Positions 30,438-38,635 of a stretch of DNA of 64,000 nucleotides are shown here, piece after piece. Made by a program: the position numbers and the translations under genes. The notes beneath the pieces are model-generated. The model made no database searches. It was not told where the DNA came from and saw nothing but the letters and a program-made list of their open reading frames with translations. This stretch comes from Chryseobacterium artocarpi (lineage in GTDB: Bacteria > Bacteroidota > Bacteroidia > Flavobacteriales > Weeksellaceae): positions 1-64,000 of the forward strand of contig NZ_MAYH01000012.1 of NCBI RefSeq assembly GCF_001684975.1, in the 5' to 3' direction. Positions within the stretch are counted from its first letter, which is position 1. Every line of letters starts with the position of its first letter.

Positions 30438-31354
30438 ATAAAGTGAGCGCGAAAGGATTCGAACCTTTGATCGTTCCGATTTGTAATCGGAATGCTCTAT
30501 GGTTTTAGCTTCGCAAATTTTTCTATATGGTTATTAAAAACAAAAAAGACTCACAAAAACTGTGAGTCTAAAGTGAGCGCGAAAGGATTCGAACCTTTGA
30601 CCGTTCCGATTAGTAATCGGAATGCTCTATTGTTTGAGCTTCGCAAATTTTTCTATATAATTATAAAAAACAAAAAAGACTCACAAAAACTGTGAGTCTA
30701 AAGTGAGCGCGAAAGGATTCGAGACTTTGACCGTTCCGATTAGTAATCGGAATGCTCTATTGTTTGAGCTTCGCAAATTTTTTCTATATAATTATAAAAA
30801 ACAAAAAAGACTCACAAAAACTGTGAGTCTAAAGTGAGCGCGAAAGGATTCGAGACTTTAACCGTTCCGATTAGTAATCGGAATGCTCTATTGTTTTAGC
30901 TTCGCAAATTTTTCTATATAATTATAAAAAACAAAAAAGACTCACAAAAACTGTGAGTCTAAAGTGAGCGCGAAAGGATTCGAGACTTTGACCGTTCCGA
31001 TTAGTAATCGGAATGCTCTATTGTTTGAGCTTCGCAAATTTTTCTATATAATTATAAAAAACAAAAAAGACTCACAAAAACTGTGAGTCTAAAGTGAGCG
31101 CGAAAGGATTCGAGACTTTGACCGTTCCGATTAGTAATCGGAATGCTCTATTGTTTGAGCTTCGCAAATTTTTCTATATAATTATAAAAAACAAAAAAGA
31201 CTCACAAAAACTGTGAGTCTAAAGTGAGCGCGAAAGGATTCGAGACTTTGACCGTTCCGATTAGTAATCGGAATGCTCTATTGTTTGAGCTTCGCAAATT
31301 TTTTCTATATGATTATAAAAACAAAAAAGACTCACAAAAACTGTGAGCCTAAAG
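30438..31354 (-). repeat. Seven tandem 130-bp units: degenerate tRNA-Arg-like sequence plus terminator
   Basis: Read on the minus strand, each unit carries a tRNA-like segment of about 75 nt followed by a terminator hairpin (AGACTCACAG...TGTGAGTCT then a T run). The tRNA-like 3' ends lie at 30444, 30574, 30704, 30835, 30965, 31095 and 31225, and the real tRNA-Arg 3' end is at 31355. So the period is 130 bp (131 once) and the functional tRNA is in register. The D-arm and T-arm/3' acceptor match tRNA-Arg(TCT). The 5' acceptor strand is ATTTGCG instead of GGGTGCG, and the universal T8 is changed. The anticodon arm is replaced by a palindrome (TTCCGATT-ACT-AATCGGAA; ACA in the first unit). Units 3-7 also carry a damaged T-loop. 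They look like amplified tRNA pseudogenes. Confidence 0.85.
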
Positions 31355-31428
31355 TGAGCGCGAAAGGATTCGAACCTTTGACCGTCTGCTTAGAAGGCAG
31401 ATGCTCTATCCAGCTGAGCTACGCACCC
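31355..31428 (-). tRNA. tRNA-Arg (anticodon TCT), copy 1
   Basis: A full cloverleaf can be drawn: acceptor GGGTGCG / CGCGCTC, D-arm AGCTCAGCTGGATAGAGC, anticodon arm TCTGC-CTTCTAA-GCAGA, and T-arm AAAGG-TTCGAAT-CCTTT. CCA is not encoded. Copies 2 and 3 at 31643 and 38294 are identical. Confidence 0.95.
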
Positions 31429-31462
31429 ATTAAATAGTTTTTGAGAAAACTATTAAAAACTG

Positions 31463-31537
31463 TCGGGGCGGCAGGATTCGAACCTGCGACCTCCTGGTCC
31501 CAAACCAGGCGCGATGACCGGACTACGCTACGCCCCG
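31463..31537 (-). tRNA. tRNA-Pro (anticodon TGG), copy 1
   Basis: Acceptor CGGGGCG / CGCCCCG; anticodon arm CCTGG-TTTGGGA-CCAGG; T-arm GCAGG-TTCGAAT-CCTGC. It lies 34 bp upstream of tRNA-Arg copy 1 in the transcription direction. Confidence 0.95.
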
Positions 31538-31609
31538 ATAAGGTCATCTTAAATGAATTTTACTTCATTCTGTCAATTTTACAAAGCAATAAATGCTTTC
31601 AAAAATCTA

Positions 31610-31636
31610 AATAAATTTACAAAAAAAATGTAAATT
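31610..31636 (-). terminator. Stem-loop after tRNA-Arg copy 2
   Basis: AATTTACA / TGTAAATT with an A-rich (minus strand T-rich) loop is followed on the minus strand by TATTTAG. Confidence 0.45.
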
Positions 31637-31642
31637 ATTCTG

Positions 31643-31716
31643 TGAGCGCGAAAGGATTCGAACCTTTGACCGTCTGCTTAGAAGGCAGATGCTCTATCCA
31701 GCTGAGCTACGCACCC
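31643..31716 (-). tRNA. tRNA-Arg (anticodon TCT), copy 2
   Basis: Identical to the copy at 31355-31428. With tRNA-Pro copy 2 and the shared 34-bp spacer it forms a 288-bp-offset duplication of the Pro-Arg pair. Confidence 0.95.
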
Positions 31717-31750
31717 ATTAAATAGTTTTTGAGAAAACTATTAAAAACTG

Positions 31751-31825
31751 TCGGGGCGGCAGGATTCGAACCTGCGACCTCCTGGTCCCAAACCAGGCGC
31801 GATGACCGGACTACGCTACGCCCCG
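31751..31825 (-). tRNA. tRNA-Pro (anticodon TGG), copy 2
   Basis: Same sequence and arms as tRNA-Pro copy 1. It is the first gene of this minus-strand tRNA cluster. Confidence 0.95.
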
Positions 31826-31868
31826 ATTGATCGTCATCAGTAACGAATTTTATTCGTTTTTGCGGTTG

Positions 31869-31876
31869 CAAAGGTA
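31869..31876 (-). promoter_or_regulatory. Promoter -7 element of the Pro-Arg-Pro-Arg tRNA cluster
   Basis: TACCTTTG on the minus strand matches TAnnTTTG and lies 43 bp upstream of the first tRNA. Confidence 0.55.
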
Positions 31877-32107
31877 CAATACTTTTTCAAATAAAAAAAT
31901 AAATTTTAAGATAATTTTTAATTAAATCTCTGCATTTTTTTTTTGATAACTTTACTTGATTAATAACCATGGATTTAGGTTGTTCGGGAAAAAATGATTT
32001 TTTTTCTGTCATTAGCGCTGATTAGAGTACTTGTCAGTCTTTAATTCTAAATTTCAATAAAATCAAGCTTTCTTATTATTCTTCATTTTTCCTTCTCGAT
32101 CAATCCC
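31877..32107. other. Intergenic region between divergent tRNA cluster and nuclease gene
   Basis: AT-rich spacer between a minus-strand tRNA promoter and a plus-strand promoter; TATATTTG at 32108-32115 is the likely -7 box of the nuclease. I see no gene in it. Confidence 0.4.
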
Positions 32108-32119
32108 TATATTTGCCAA

Positions 32120-32644
32120 ATGAAACGATTAATGTTGATGAGCTTGCTTTTCCCAGCAATTCTATTTTCCCAGACAAGCGGAAAAGTAATCAAAGTATCA
32201 GATGGAGATACAATTACAATACTTTTAAAAGGTAATAAACAGAAGAAACTTAGATTGGCAGACGTTGATTGTCCGGAAAACGGTCAGGCGTTCGGTAAAA
32301 ATGCCAAACAATTCACCTCTGGGCAGGTATTCGGAAAAACGGTTAAGTTTACTGAAACCAGTACAGATCGATATGGGCGTTCCATTGCCAAAGTATATTA
32401 TGATAAAGACAAATACTTATCTAAAGAGCTGATAAAGGCAGGAATGGGATGGTGGTACTTTTCGTACTCAAAGGATAATTCTTTAGGTAAGTTACAGGAG
32501 AAAGCCCAACAGAATAAGATTGGTCTTTGGCAGGATGTTCATGCTATGGCTCCATGGGATTATAGGAAAATGAAACGGGAACAATCGAAAAATAAAAAAA
32601 TAGAAGCTTCTAAAGCCCAAACAAAAACTAATAAAGCTGTATAA
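32120..32644 (+). CDS. Secreted thermonuclease (staphylococcal-nuclease family)
   Basis: This 174-aa protein has a signal peptide (LMSLLFPAILFSQ) and an SNase OB-fold. Visible residues are SDGDTI (calcium-binding Asp), the catalytic Arg in KLRLADVDCPE with the downstream ENGQAFGKNAK motif, and a second Arg in DRYGRSIAKVY. The C-terminal tail is Lys-rich. Family members degrade extracellular DNA or RNA with calcium. It starts only 4 bp after its -7 promoter element, implying an almost leaderless mRNA. Confidence 0.93.
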   Translation: MKRLMLMSLLFPAILFSQTSGKVIKVSDGDTITILLKGNKQKKLRLADVDCPENGQAFGKNAKQFTSGQVFGKTVKFTETSTDRYGRSIAKVYYDKDKYLSKELIKAGMGWWYFSYSKDNSLGKLQEKAQQNKIGLWQDVHAMAPWDYRKMKREQSKNKKIEASKAQTKTNKAV

Positions 32645-32650
32645 AACAAA

Positions 32651-32680
32651 ACCCTTACAATGTGAATTGTAAGGGTTTTT
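32651..32680. terminator. Terminator between nuclease and defensin-like peptide genes
   Basis: The 10-bp stem ACCCTTACAA / TTGTAAGGGT is followed by TTTT and preceded by an A-rich stretch, so it may serve both convergent units. Confidence 0.88.
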
Positions 32681-32702
32681 ATTGTTGATGTTTTTAGGTA
32701 TT

Positions 32703-32891
32703 TTATTGATTGATGACGAAAGGACCGCATATGCATTGGCGTGCAGTGTCACACATGCCGCGTTCTAAGCCAATAGAAATACAGTAACTGTTGCATTCAG
32801 ATTGATCGCATCCAGGAGGTATACCTCCTGCTAAAATACTTTTCATGTCATTCCTTTGAAGAGCTTTGTTTTGTTTTTTAAATGTTTTCAT
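32703..32891 (-). CDS. Double-glycine leader peptide with CS-alpha-beta (defensin-like) cysteine pattern
   Basis: This 62-aa precursor has a 23-residue charged leader ending in the double-glycine site (KSILAGG), as in peptide bacteriocins exported by ABC transporters. The core of 39 residues has six cysteines at 28, 33, 37, 47, 53 and 55. The spacing C-x4-C-x3-C-x9-C-x5-C-x-C fits the CS-alpha-beta motif (CxxxC plus CxC). G45-x-C47 gives the gamma-core of defensins. It is the last gene of a minus-strand cluster with an ABC ATPase, a permease and an erythromycin-esterase-like protein. No processing peptidase or C39 exporter is encoded here. Gene identity is fairly sure; antimicrobial function is inference. 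Confidence 0.75.
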   Translation of the reverse strand: MKTFKKQNKALQRNDMKSILAGGIPPGCDQSECNSYCISIGLERGMCDTARQCICGPFVINQ

Positions 32892-32962
32892 GGTATTTGT
32901 TTTTAGTATTAGTAAATATATAAAATATTGTGCTCTATTCCTGGGATTATAATTGAATTGTC

Positions 32963-33745
32963 TTAAATACTTTTCTTTTTGGTAAACAGAAAGAAGTTAA
33001 TGCCTGTAAAAATGAAAATCGCTGCAATATTACAGTAGTCAAGCCTTTCAAAAGTAATATTTTCATTCATGATATTAATATAAGACTTGTAGCCACCTGT
33101 ATAAATCAGAAAATCAGAGAAATCTTTCTGATAAACAATAACTGAAAATATGAGCATAAACATACTGATTCCTATTGGATAAATGAAGTTTTTGAAGATC
33201 AGACTTAAAGTAAGTTGTACCATAGAAATTGCAGAAAGAGTAATGGCGAACTTCAAAAATGTATAAAATATAACCTCCCTGAAATCATAATTCTGAAAAC
33301 CAAGTTCTGGGAAAATAATACTTAAAAGGTATCCACTTAACAGAAAAAAAACATAAGACAGAAGTATAGAAAAGAGAACGGTAATGAGAATGAATATGGT
33401 CTTGGAAAAGAATATTTTAGTCTTTGAAACGGGAATAGTGAAAAGGATTTTATAGTTGTTATTCCTATATTCTACATCACAACATGCGTGTACAAAAAGA
33501 GATACAAGGATAGGGTATAAGAGATAAAAAAACATGAATACAATTCTTCCCAGTGTCATTTTCCATGGATTCATTGTTCCTTCTGCCACATCAATACCAG
33601 ATTTTAATACATCGTAAATTATATAGATATTAACTGCAAGAATGATAACTATTGGAATGAGAAGCACTCCGAAAATTTCTCTGTTTTTCGAAAGCTTATA
33701 TTGCTCGGAAGAAAATGCTTTATAAAATGTATTGGTATTAGACAT
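32963..33745 (-). CDS. ABC-2 type permease, BcrB / lantibiotic-immunity-like
   Basis: This 260-aa protein has six hydrophobic segments (starting near residues 25, 68, 112, 158, 184 and 235). The N-terminal SEQYKLSKNREI helix and the size are typical of ABC-2 permeases such as BcrB or MutE/EpiE-type subunits. Its start overlaps the end of the ATPase gene by 8 bp, so the two form one transporter. The peptide gene begins 72 bp downstream. Possible roles are self-protection against, or export of, that peptide. Confidence 0.85.
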   Translation of the reverse strand: MSNTNTFYKAFSSEQYKLSKNREIFGVLLIPIVIILAVNIYIIYDVLKSGIDVAEGTMNPWKMTLGRIVFMFFYLLYPILVSLFVHACCDVEYRNNNYKILFTIPVSKTKIFFSKTIFILITVLFSILLSYVFFLLSGYLLSIIFPELGFQNYDFREVIFYTFLKFAITLSAISMVQLTLSLIFKNFIYPIGISMFMLIFSVIVYQKDFSDFLIYTGGYKSYINIMNENITFERLDYCNIAAIFIFTGINFFLFTKKKSI

Positions 33746-34640
33746 TTTTTTTAGAAATTAAATTAATAAAGATCTGTTCAAGATTAGTATTTTGAGATTC
33801 TACTTCATAGATTTCAATTTCATTACTGATCAGGTTTTTTAGCAATGAATTAAATTCTTTGTCATCCGTGATTTTAACTGATATTTTATTTGAATTATGT
33901 AAAGTAGGAGCAAAAGAGTTTTGTAAAATGATCATAGCTTTTTCTACACAATCTACTTTCAGAACAACATTTTTTTCTACTTTATTCAAAAGGTCATTTT
34001 TAGTTCCCTGGAAGATCATGCTTCCTTCTTCAATAATTCCGATATGGGTAGCAATTTTTTCAAGTTCACTCAATATATGACTTGATAGAAAAATAGTCTT
34101 TCCCTCACTGTTCAAATGCTGGAAAAGCTTTCTCATCTCAAAAATACCCTGCGGATCAAGCCCGTTAAGAGGTTCATCCAGAATCAAAAGCTGTGGGTCA
34201 TTGTAAATTGCCATGGCAATTCCGAGACGTTGTTTCATACCCATTGATAAAGCGCTCGCTTTCTTTTTCTTCTCATTTTCCAAGCCAACAAGTTCAAGTA
34301 CTTCATCAATTCTTGTATTGCCTTTGTGGTAGATAATGTCAAGGTATTTTAGATTCTCAAAAACAGTAAGTTTCGTATAAAAACAAGGAGACTCAATCAG
34401 ATTTCCGGTCACAGCAAGGATTTCTGTACGACTTTGTTTTAAACTTTTATTTTGAATAAAAATATTATCACCATGCGTTTCTAAAAGTCCTAAAAGAAGT
34501 TTGATTGTAGTAGATTTTCCAGCTCCGTTTCTTCCCAGGTAACCATAAATGCTACCTTCCGGAATAGTAAGGTTTATATTGTTTAAAATAGTTTTAGAAC
34601 CTATCGTATAGCTAAGATTTTGAGTCGTAATACTATCCAT
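33738..34640 (-). CDS. ABC transporter ATP-binding protein, BcrA type
   Basis: This 300-aa nucleotide-binding subunit has Walker A GRNGAGKST, signature LSMGMKQRLG, Walker B LLILDEPLNGLDP and the switch histidine in LSSHILSELE. LSMGM in place of LSGGQ is usual in bacitracin and lantibiotic-resistance (BcrA-like) ATPases. The ATG overlaps the preceding stop codon (TAATG), indicating translational coupling; the longer frame to 34709 would run inside the upstream gene. It has no peptidase or membrane domain of its own. Confidence 0.93.
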   Translation of the reverse strand: MDSITTQNLSYTIGSKTILNNINLTIPEGSIYGYLGRNGAGKSTTIKLLLGLLETHGDNIFIQNKSLKQSRTEILAVTGNLIESPCFYTKLTVFENLKYLDIIYHKGNTRIDEVLELVGLENEKKKKASALSMGMKQRLGIAMAIYNDPQLLILDEPLNGLDPQGIFEMRKLFQHLNSEGKTIFLSSHILSELEKIATHIGIIEEGSMIFQGTKNDLLNKVEKNVVLKVDCVEKAMIILQNSFAPTLHNSNKISVKITDDKEFNSLLKNLISNEIEIYEVESQNTNLEQIFINLISKKNV

Positions 34641-35917
34641 TATTTCTTGATTGGGGTTAAATATGTATTGGTATCTATAAAAAATATCCCGTCCATAAAA
34701 TGGCTCCATATTTTATTTTGGTCTGCTCCCTGATTGATGGTAGAAATAAATTCTTTCTTTAAATAAGAACTGGTAGGTATATTTCTAAGGTCCATAATGA
34801 AGTAAGGAGTTTTCATTTCATGGAAAATATTTTCTACAGCTAGTTTTCCTGGTTTATCGGTAAGGTTTTTGGATGGACTTAATTTGGCATAGGACGAAAA
34901 ATCAAGCATGTAGGAAGTCTTTCCATATCTTTCTTTAATATATGAGCCCAATGGACGATAGTTTTTATTGTATGGAGCGGAAAACGTGTGAATATTAGCG
35001 CACCATACAATGATTTTTTCTTTGGGATACACAGAATCTATCTGTCGAATCAGATTTTTAGCCATTAATGAATCCCTGAAATGCATACTTTTCATAGATC
35101 CAGGTTCGTATTTCCATGCTTTATTGAAGTTATTTCTAATATCATTAAAGTACTTTGTATAGATATCATTTTCCGGATTCTTTTTTAATTGTGAAACAAT
35201 ACCTTCAAATTGACTGATTTCTTTGAGTAAATCTTTTTTCTGTTTTTCGTTCAAAAGCCTATTAACATAACCCTTATAAACGAAGTTGGGAAGTTCGTTC
35301 ATATATTTGCTGAAGAGAGGAAAGTTCTTAATAGTGATATTATTTTTGTTGAAAAATTCTTTCAGTAATTTACTTCGTTTTGCTGTTAATGTTTCTCCTG
35401 AAAACTGAATGTCAAATCCGCCAAGTTCAATAGGAGAGGAAGATGTTTTATTTTTTTGATAATATTTGATCAAAGGCTGTGTTTCTTTATTGTTCCACCA
35501 GAAATTGAAAAGCCCTAATCCGCCTATGGAGTCCAATGGTGTTTTTAATGTCCGATTTTTCATTTCCTCATTCATGATCCAGCAATCGTATTGCCCGGCT
35601 TCATAAAGAATAACATTGTACCCTAAGCTTTGATGAAGGTATTGTATCAATCTGCCTTTTGCCTGAAGAGTAGAACCATCGTAATGGGTATTTTCTCCCA
35701 GCATTAAAATTCTGTTATCTTTTAGAATGGAATCAAGTGCTTTCAGGTCACGATTGTTCTCGTAATCCATAGAAATACTTTCGATGGGGCGTATGTATTG
35801 TTTTGTTTCTGAGAGAATTTTTTGTGTTTCTTTCTGAGGGAGCTCTCTATAAATAATTCTGTTGAGTAGCAGAGCTGAAATTACCAAAGTAATAAAAATG
35901 TAAAGTAATTTTTTCAT
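34640..35917 (-). CDS. Erythromycin esterase-like protein (EreA/ChaN superfamily)
   Basis: This 425-aa protein has one N-terminal membrane helix or uncleaved signal (YIFITLVISALLL). The family active-site region is clear: GENTHYDG at 74-81 with the catalytic-type His78, and the following VILYEAGQYD and GGFDIQ motifs. Members hydrolyse macrolide lactones in resistant bacteria, but many have unknown substrates. It opens the minus-strand cluster with a BcrAB-like transporter and the defensin-like peptide and is translationally coupled to the ATPase, so a role tied to that peptide is plausible but unproven. Confidence 0.85.
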   Translation of the reverse strand: MKKLLYIFITLVISALLLNRIIYRELPQKETQKILSETKQYIRPIESISMDYENNRDLKALDSILKDNRILMLGENTHYDGSTLQAKGRLIQYLHQSLGYNVILYEAGQYDCWIMNEEMKNRTLKTPLDSIGGLGLFNFWWNNKETQPLIKYYQKNKTSSSPIELGGFDIQFSGETLTAKRSKLLKEFFNKNNITIKNFPLFSKYMNELPNFVYKGYVNRLLNEKQKKDLLKEISQFEGIVSQLKKNPENDIYTKYFNDIRNNFNKAWKYEPGSMKSMHFRDSLMAKNLIRQIDSVYPKEKIIVWCANIHTFSAPYNKNYRPLGSYIKERYGKTSYMLDFSSYAKLSPSKNLTDKPGKLAVENIFHEMKTPYFIMDLRNIPTSSYLKKEFISTINQGADQNKIWSHFMDGIFFIDTNTYLTPIKK

Positions 35918-36181
35918 GCATTAAAAATTACACTGTTGTCCATGGGGTATAAGTTTTTTGAAAATCAAATTTAATAAGAAATATCATACGTCTGGGAAAA
36001 AGATTTGTAAAGAAAAAGGCTGAAATTGAAATTAATAGTTGAGGTGGCAGAGGAAAAGAAAACTTAAAAGTTGTATCTGCATCTTTTTTTTGATCTATAA
36101 TAATTGCTAGATTTGGATAATGGATCTGATGTATGATTCATAGATAATTAAACAGAAATAAGAGAATGAAAAGATTGTAAA
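35918..36181. other. Divergent intergenic region before the Crp-like gene
   Basis: No gene seen. TAGATTTG at 36108-36115 fits the TAnnTTTG -7 element and could drive the Crp/Fnr gene with a leader of about 60 nt. Confidence 0.4.
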
Positions 36182-36769
36182 ATGACCGACATATTTGAAA
36201 ATTACCTTTCCTCAACAGGAGGATTGTCAGCTGAGGAAATCAACTTTTCTACGCAATTTTTCAACCCCATTCACTTAAAGAAAGGTGATTTTTTTGTTCG
36301 TGAGAACGAGCCATGTTGTCATATTGGATTTATCGCTTGTGGTGCTGTAAAAGCATATGCTATCGATAAAGAAGGAAGGGAAAATGTAACCTGCTTTAAG
36401 TTTGAAAATGAATTTGCTGCTTCTTTTTTGGAGTTTGTGACGCAGGAGAAATCCAAGAGAAGTATAAGAGCTATAGAAGATTGTTTAATTTATAGGATAA
36501 GCTATTCGGATTATATTCATCTGCTTGGTCAGGTTACTGCATTGAATGAAGTTATAAAATCAGTGATGGAACAGGAATATAGTCAAAAAGAACTGTATTT
36601 ATTGAATTACAATAATAGATCAGCTGTAGATAAGTATCTTCATGTTCTGTCTAATGAACAAAAGCTTGTACAGCGTGTAACAACACAGGATTTGGCATCT
36701 TATCTAGGGATTACGCAGCGATCACTTACCAGGGCGAAAGGACAAATACATAAGTCTAATATATTATAG
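36182..36769 (+). CDS. Crp/Fnr-family transcriptional regulator
   Basis: This 195-aa protein has an N-terminal cyclic-nucleotide-binding-like beta-roll (about 10-125; LKKGDFFVRENEPCCHIGF) and a C-terminal winged helix. The recognition helix region is TTQDLASYLGITQRSLTRAK. No Fnr-type iron-sulfur cysteine cluster at the N-terminus is seen. The MBL-fold gene follows with two palindromes in the gap, so it may be the direct target. Confidence 0.92.
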   Translation: MTDIFENYLSSTGGLSAEEINFSTQFFNPIHLKKGDFFVRENEPCCHIGFIACGAVKAYAIDKEGRENVTCFKFENEFAASFLEFVTQEKSKRSIRAIEDCLIYRISYSDYIHLLGQVTALNEVIKSVMEQEYSQKELYLLNYNNRSAVDKYLHVLSNEQKLVQRVTTQDLASYLGITQRSLTRAKGQIHKSNIL

Positions 36770-36811
36770 GACAAATGTCCTTATGAAGCACTGATCAGTA
36801 CTATAGATTTG
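36769..36811 (+). promoter_or_regulatory. Promoter and candidate operators of the MBL-fold gene
   Basis: TAGATTTG (36804-36811) fits the -7 consensus. Immediately upstream are a perfect palindrome ACTGATCAGT (36790-36799) and GGACA-AA-TGTCC (about 36770-36781). Their position in front of the -7 box and next to a Crp-like gene suggests regulator binding. The TTG at 36809 is inside the promoter, so the gene starts at the ATG at 36824. Confidence 0.5.
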
Positions 36812-36823
36812 CATAAAAAAATT

Positions 36824-37519
36824 ATGCTACATCAAATTGCTTCCGAAGTGTTCCAGATTTCCTTAATGCCACGAAACAGCATCAATTGTTATATTATTGA
36901 AGGTGTATTGGTAGATTCAGGGATACGGAGTTCATATTCCATTGTAAAGAAAGCTCTCCAAAAGCTTCCTGTTTATCAACATATACTTACACACGCACAT
37001 GCGGATCATCAGGGGTGTAGTGATAAGATATGTGATGAGTTTAAGATACCTTTGCTTTGTCATCCTGATGAGGTTTATAGAACTGAAACAGGTTTTGTAA
37101 CGAATGATTATCCAACACCTCAGCATTGGGTGGCAAAACTTCAACAAAAATTTTGGGCTGGTCAGGGACATAAAGTAGAACGGACAATCGTTGAGAATGA
37201 CAGTATTGGTAACTTTCGGGTAATAGAGACGCCTGGGCATTCGAAAGGACATATTTCTTTATTTCGTGAGCGGGATGGTTTATTGATCATCGGAGATGTG
37301 GCAACAAATATGAATCTGCTTACAACAGCAACTGGTTTGCGACTTCCACCAAATATTTTCACCTCGGATCAGCAACGCAATATCAAATCGCTCCAGAAGT
37401 TAGCAAAACTGAACCCTGCCATGATCTGCTTTGGTCATGGACCTATTATGCGAAATACAGATCATAAGTTTGAACAATTTGTGGCTAAATGCAGCTCAGT
37501 TATTTCTAAAAAAATGTAG
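36824..37519 (+). CDS. MBL-fold metallo-hydrolase
   Basis: This 231-aa protein carries the metallo-beta-lactamase-fold motif THAHADHQG (motif HxHxDH), then TPGHSKGHISLF and IGDVATN, and the later FGHGP. The di-zinc site appears complete. It resembles glyoxalase II-like or general hydrolase members; the substrate is unknown. It follows a Crp/Fnr regulator and has its own promoter. Confidence 0.9.
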   Translation: MLHQIASEVFQISLMPRNSINCYIIEGVLVDSGIRSSYSIVKKALQKLPVYQHILTHAHADHQGCSDKICDEFKIPLLCHPDEVYRTETGFVTNDYPTPQHWVAKLQQKFWAGQGHKVERTIVENDSIGNFRVIETPGHSKGHISLFRERDGLLIIGDVATNMNLLTTATGLRLPPNIFTSDQQRNIKSLQKLAKLNPAMICFGHGPIMRNTDHKFEQFVAKCSSVISKKM

Positions 37520-37544
37520 TAATGATATAAATATATAAAACAAA

Positions 37545-37572
37545 AAACCTCATCATAATAATGATGAGGTTT
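37545..37572 (-). terminator. Terminator after GIY-YIG/tRNA-like unit 1
   Basis: A 12-bp stem AAACCTCATCAT / ATGATGAGGTTT. On the minus strand it follows the tRNA-like 3' end and is followed by TTTTTTG. Near-identical hairpins occur at 37904-37931 and 38263-38290. Confidence 0.85.
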
Positions 37573-37575
37573 ATG

Positions 37576-37931
<356 letters not shown>

Positions 37932-37934
37932 ATG

Positions 37935-38290
<356 letters not shown>

Positions 38291-38293
38291 ATG

Positions 38294-38367
38294 TGAGCGC
38301 GAAAGGATTCGAACCTTTGACCGTCTGCTTAGAAGGCAGATGCTCTATCCAGCTGAGCTACGCACCC
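38294..38367 (-). tRNA. tRNA-Arg (anticodon TCT), copy 3
   Basis: Identical to the copies at 31355 and 31643. It is the last gene of a Ser-Pro-Arg cluster and is exactly 359 bp in register with the two tRNA-like GIY-YIG units downstream. Confidence 0.95.
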
Positions 38368-38409
38368 TTAGAAGTTGATTCTCGCTTAGTAATAAGCGCA
38401 TTAAAAAAG

Positions 38410-38484
38410 TCGGGGCGGCAGGATTCGAACCTGCGACCTCCTGGTCCCAAACCAGGCGCGATGACCGGACTACGCTACGCCCCG
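38410..38484 (-). tRNA. tRNA-Pro (anticodon TGG), copy 3
   Basis: Same arms as the other two tRNA-Pro genes. The 42-bp spacer to tRNA-Arg differs from the 34-bp spacer of the first cluster. Confidence 0.95.
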
Positions 38485-38498
38485 AATATATAAGAGAG

Positions 38499-38583
38499 CG
38501 GAGGGTAAGGGATTCGAACCCTTGCGACACTTTCGCGTCGACAGTTTAGCAAACTGCTCCGTTAACCACTCCGGCAACCCTCC
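38499..38583 (-). tRNA. tRNA-Ser (anticodon GCT)
   Basis: An 85-nt class II tRNA: acceptor GGAGGGT / ACCCTCC with discriminator G, anticodon arm CAGTT-TGCTAAA-CTG region giving GCT, and a long variable arm (GTCGACGCGAAAGTGTCGC). It is the first gene of the Ser-Pro-Arg cluster. Confidence 0.95.
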
Positions 38584-38627
38584 TTTTTGTTTATTTTTTA
38601 ATGATCGTTGTTCCGTTATTGCGAGTG

Positions 38628-38635
38628 CAAATATA
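38628..38635 (-). promoter_or_regulatory. Promoter -7 element of the Ser-Pro-Arg tRNA cluster
   Basis: TATATTTG on the minus strand matches TAnnTTTG and is 44 bp upstream of tRNA-Ser. Confidence 0.6.

Noticed and set aside
30492-30695. A 67-codon plus-strand ORF across the tRNA-like array
   Set aside because: It is read antisense through the repeated tRNA-like units (the VSAKGFEPLT peptide is the usual translation of a tRNA complement), so it is not a gene.
30444-31300. The seven units as functional tRNAs with anticodons ACT or ACA
   Set aside because: The 5' acceptor strand does not pair with the 3' strand at the top three positions, position 8 is not T, and most units have a changed T-loop.
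30438-31354. A CRISPR array, because of regularly spaced direct repeats
   Set aside because: The whole 130-bp unit is repeated, the segments between conserved parts are not unique spacers, no cas genes are nearby, and each unit folds as a tRNA-like sequence plus terminator.
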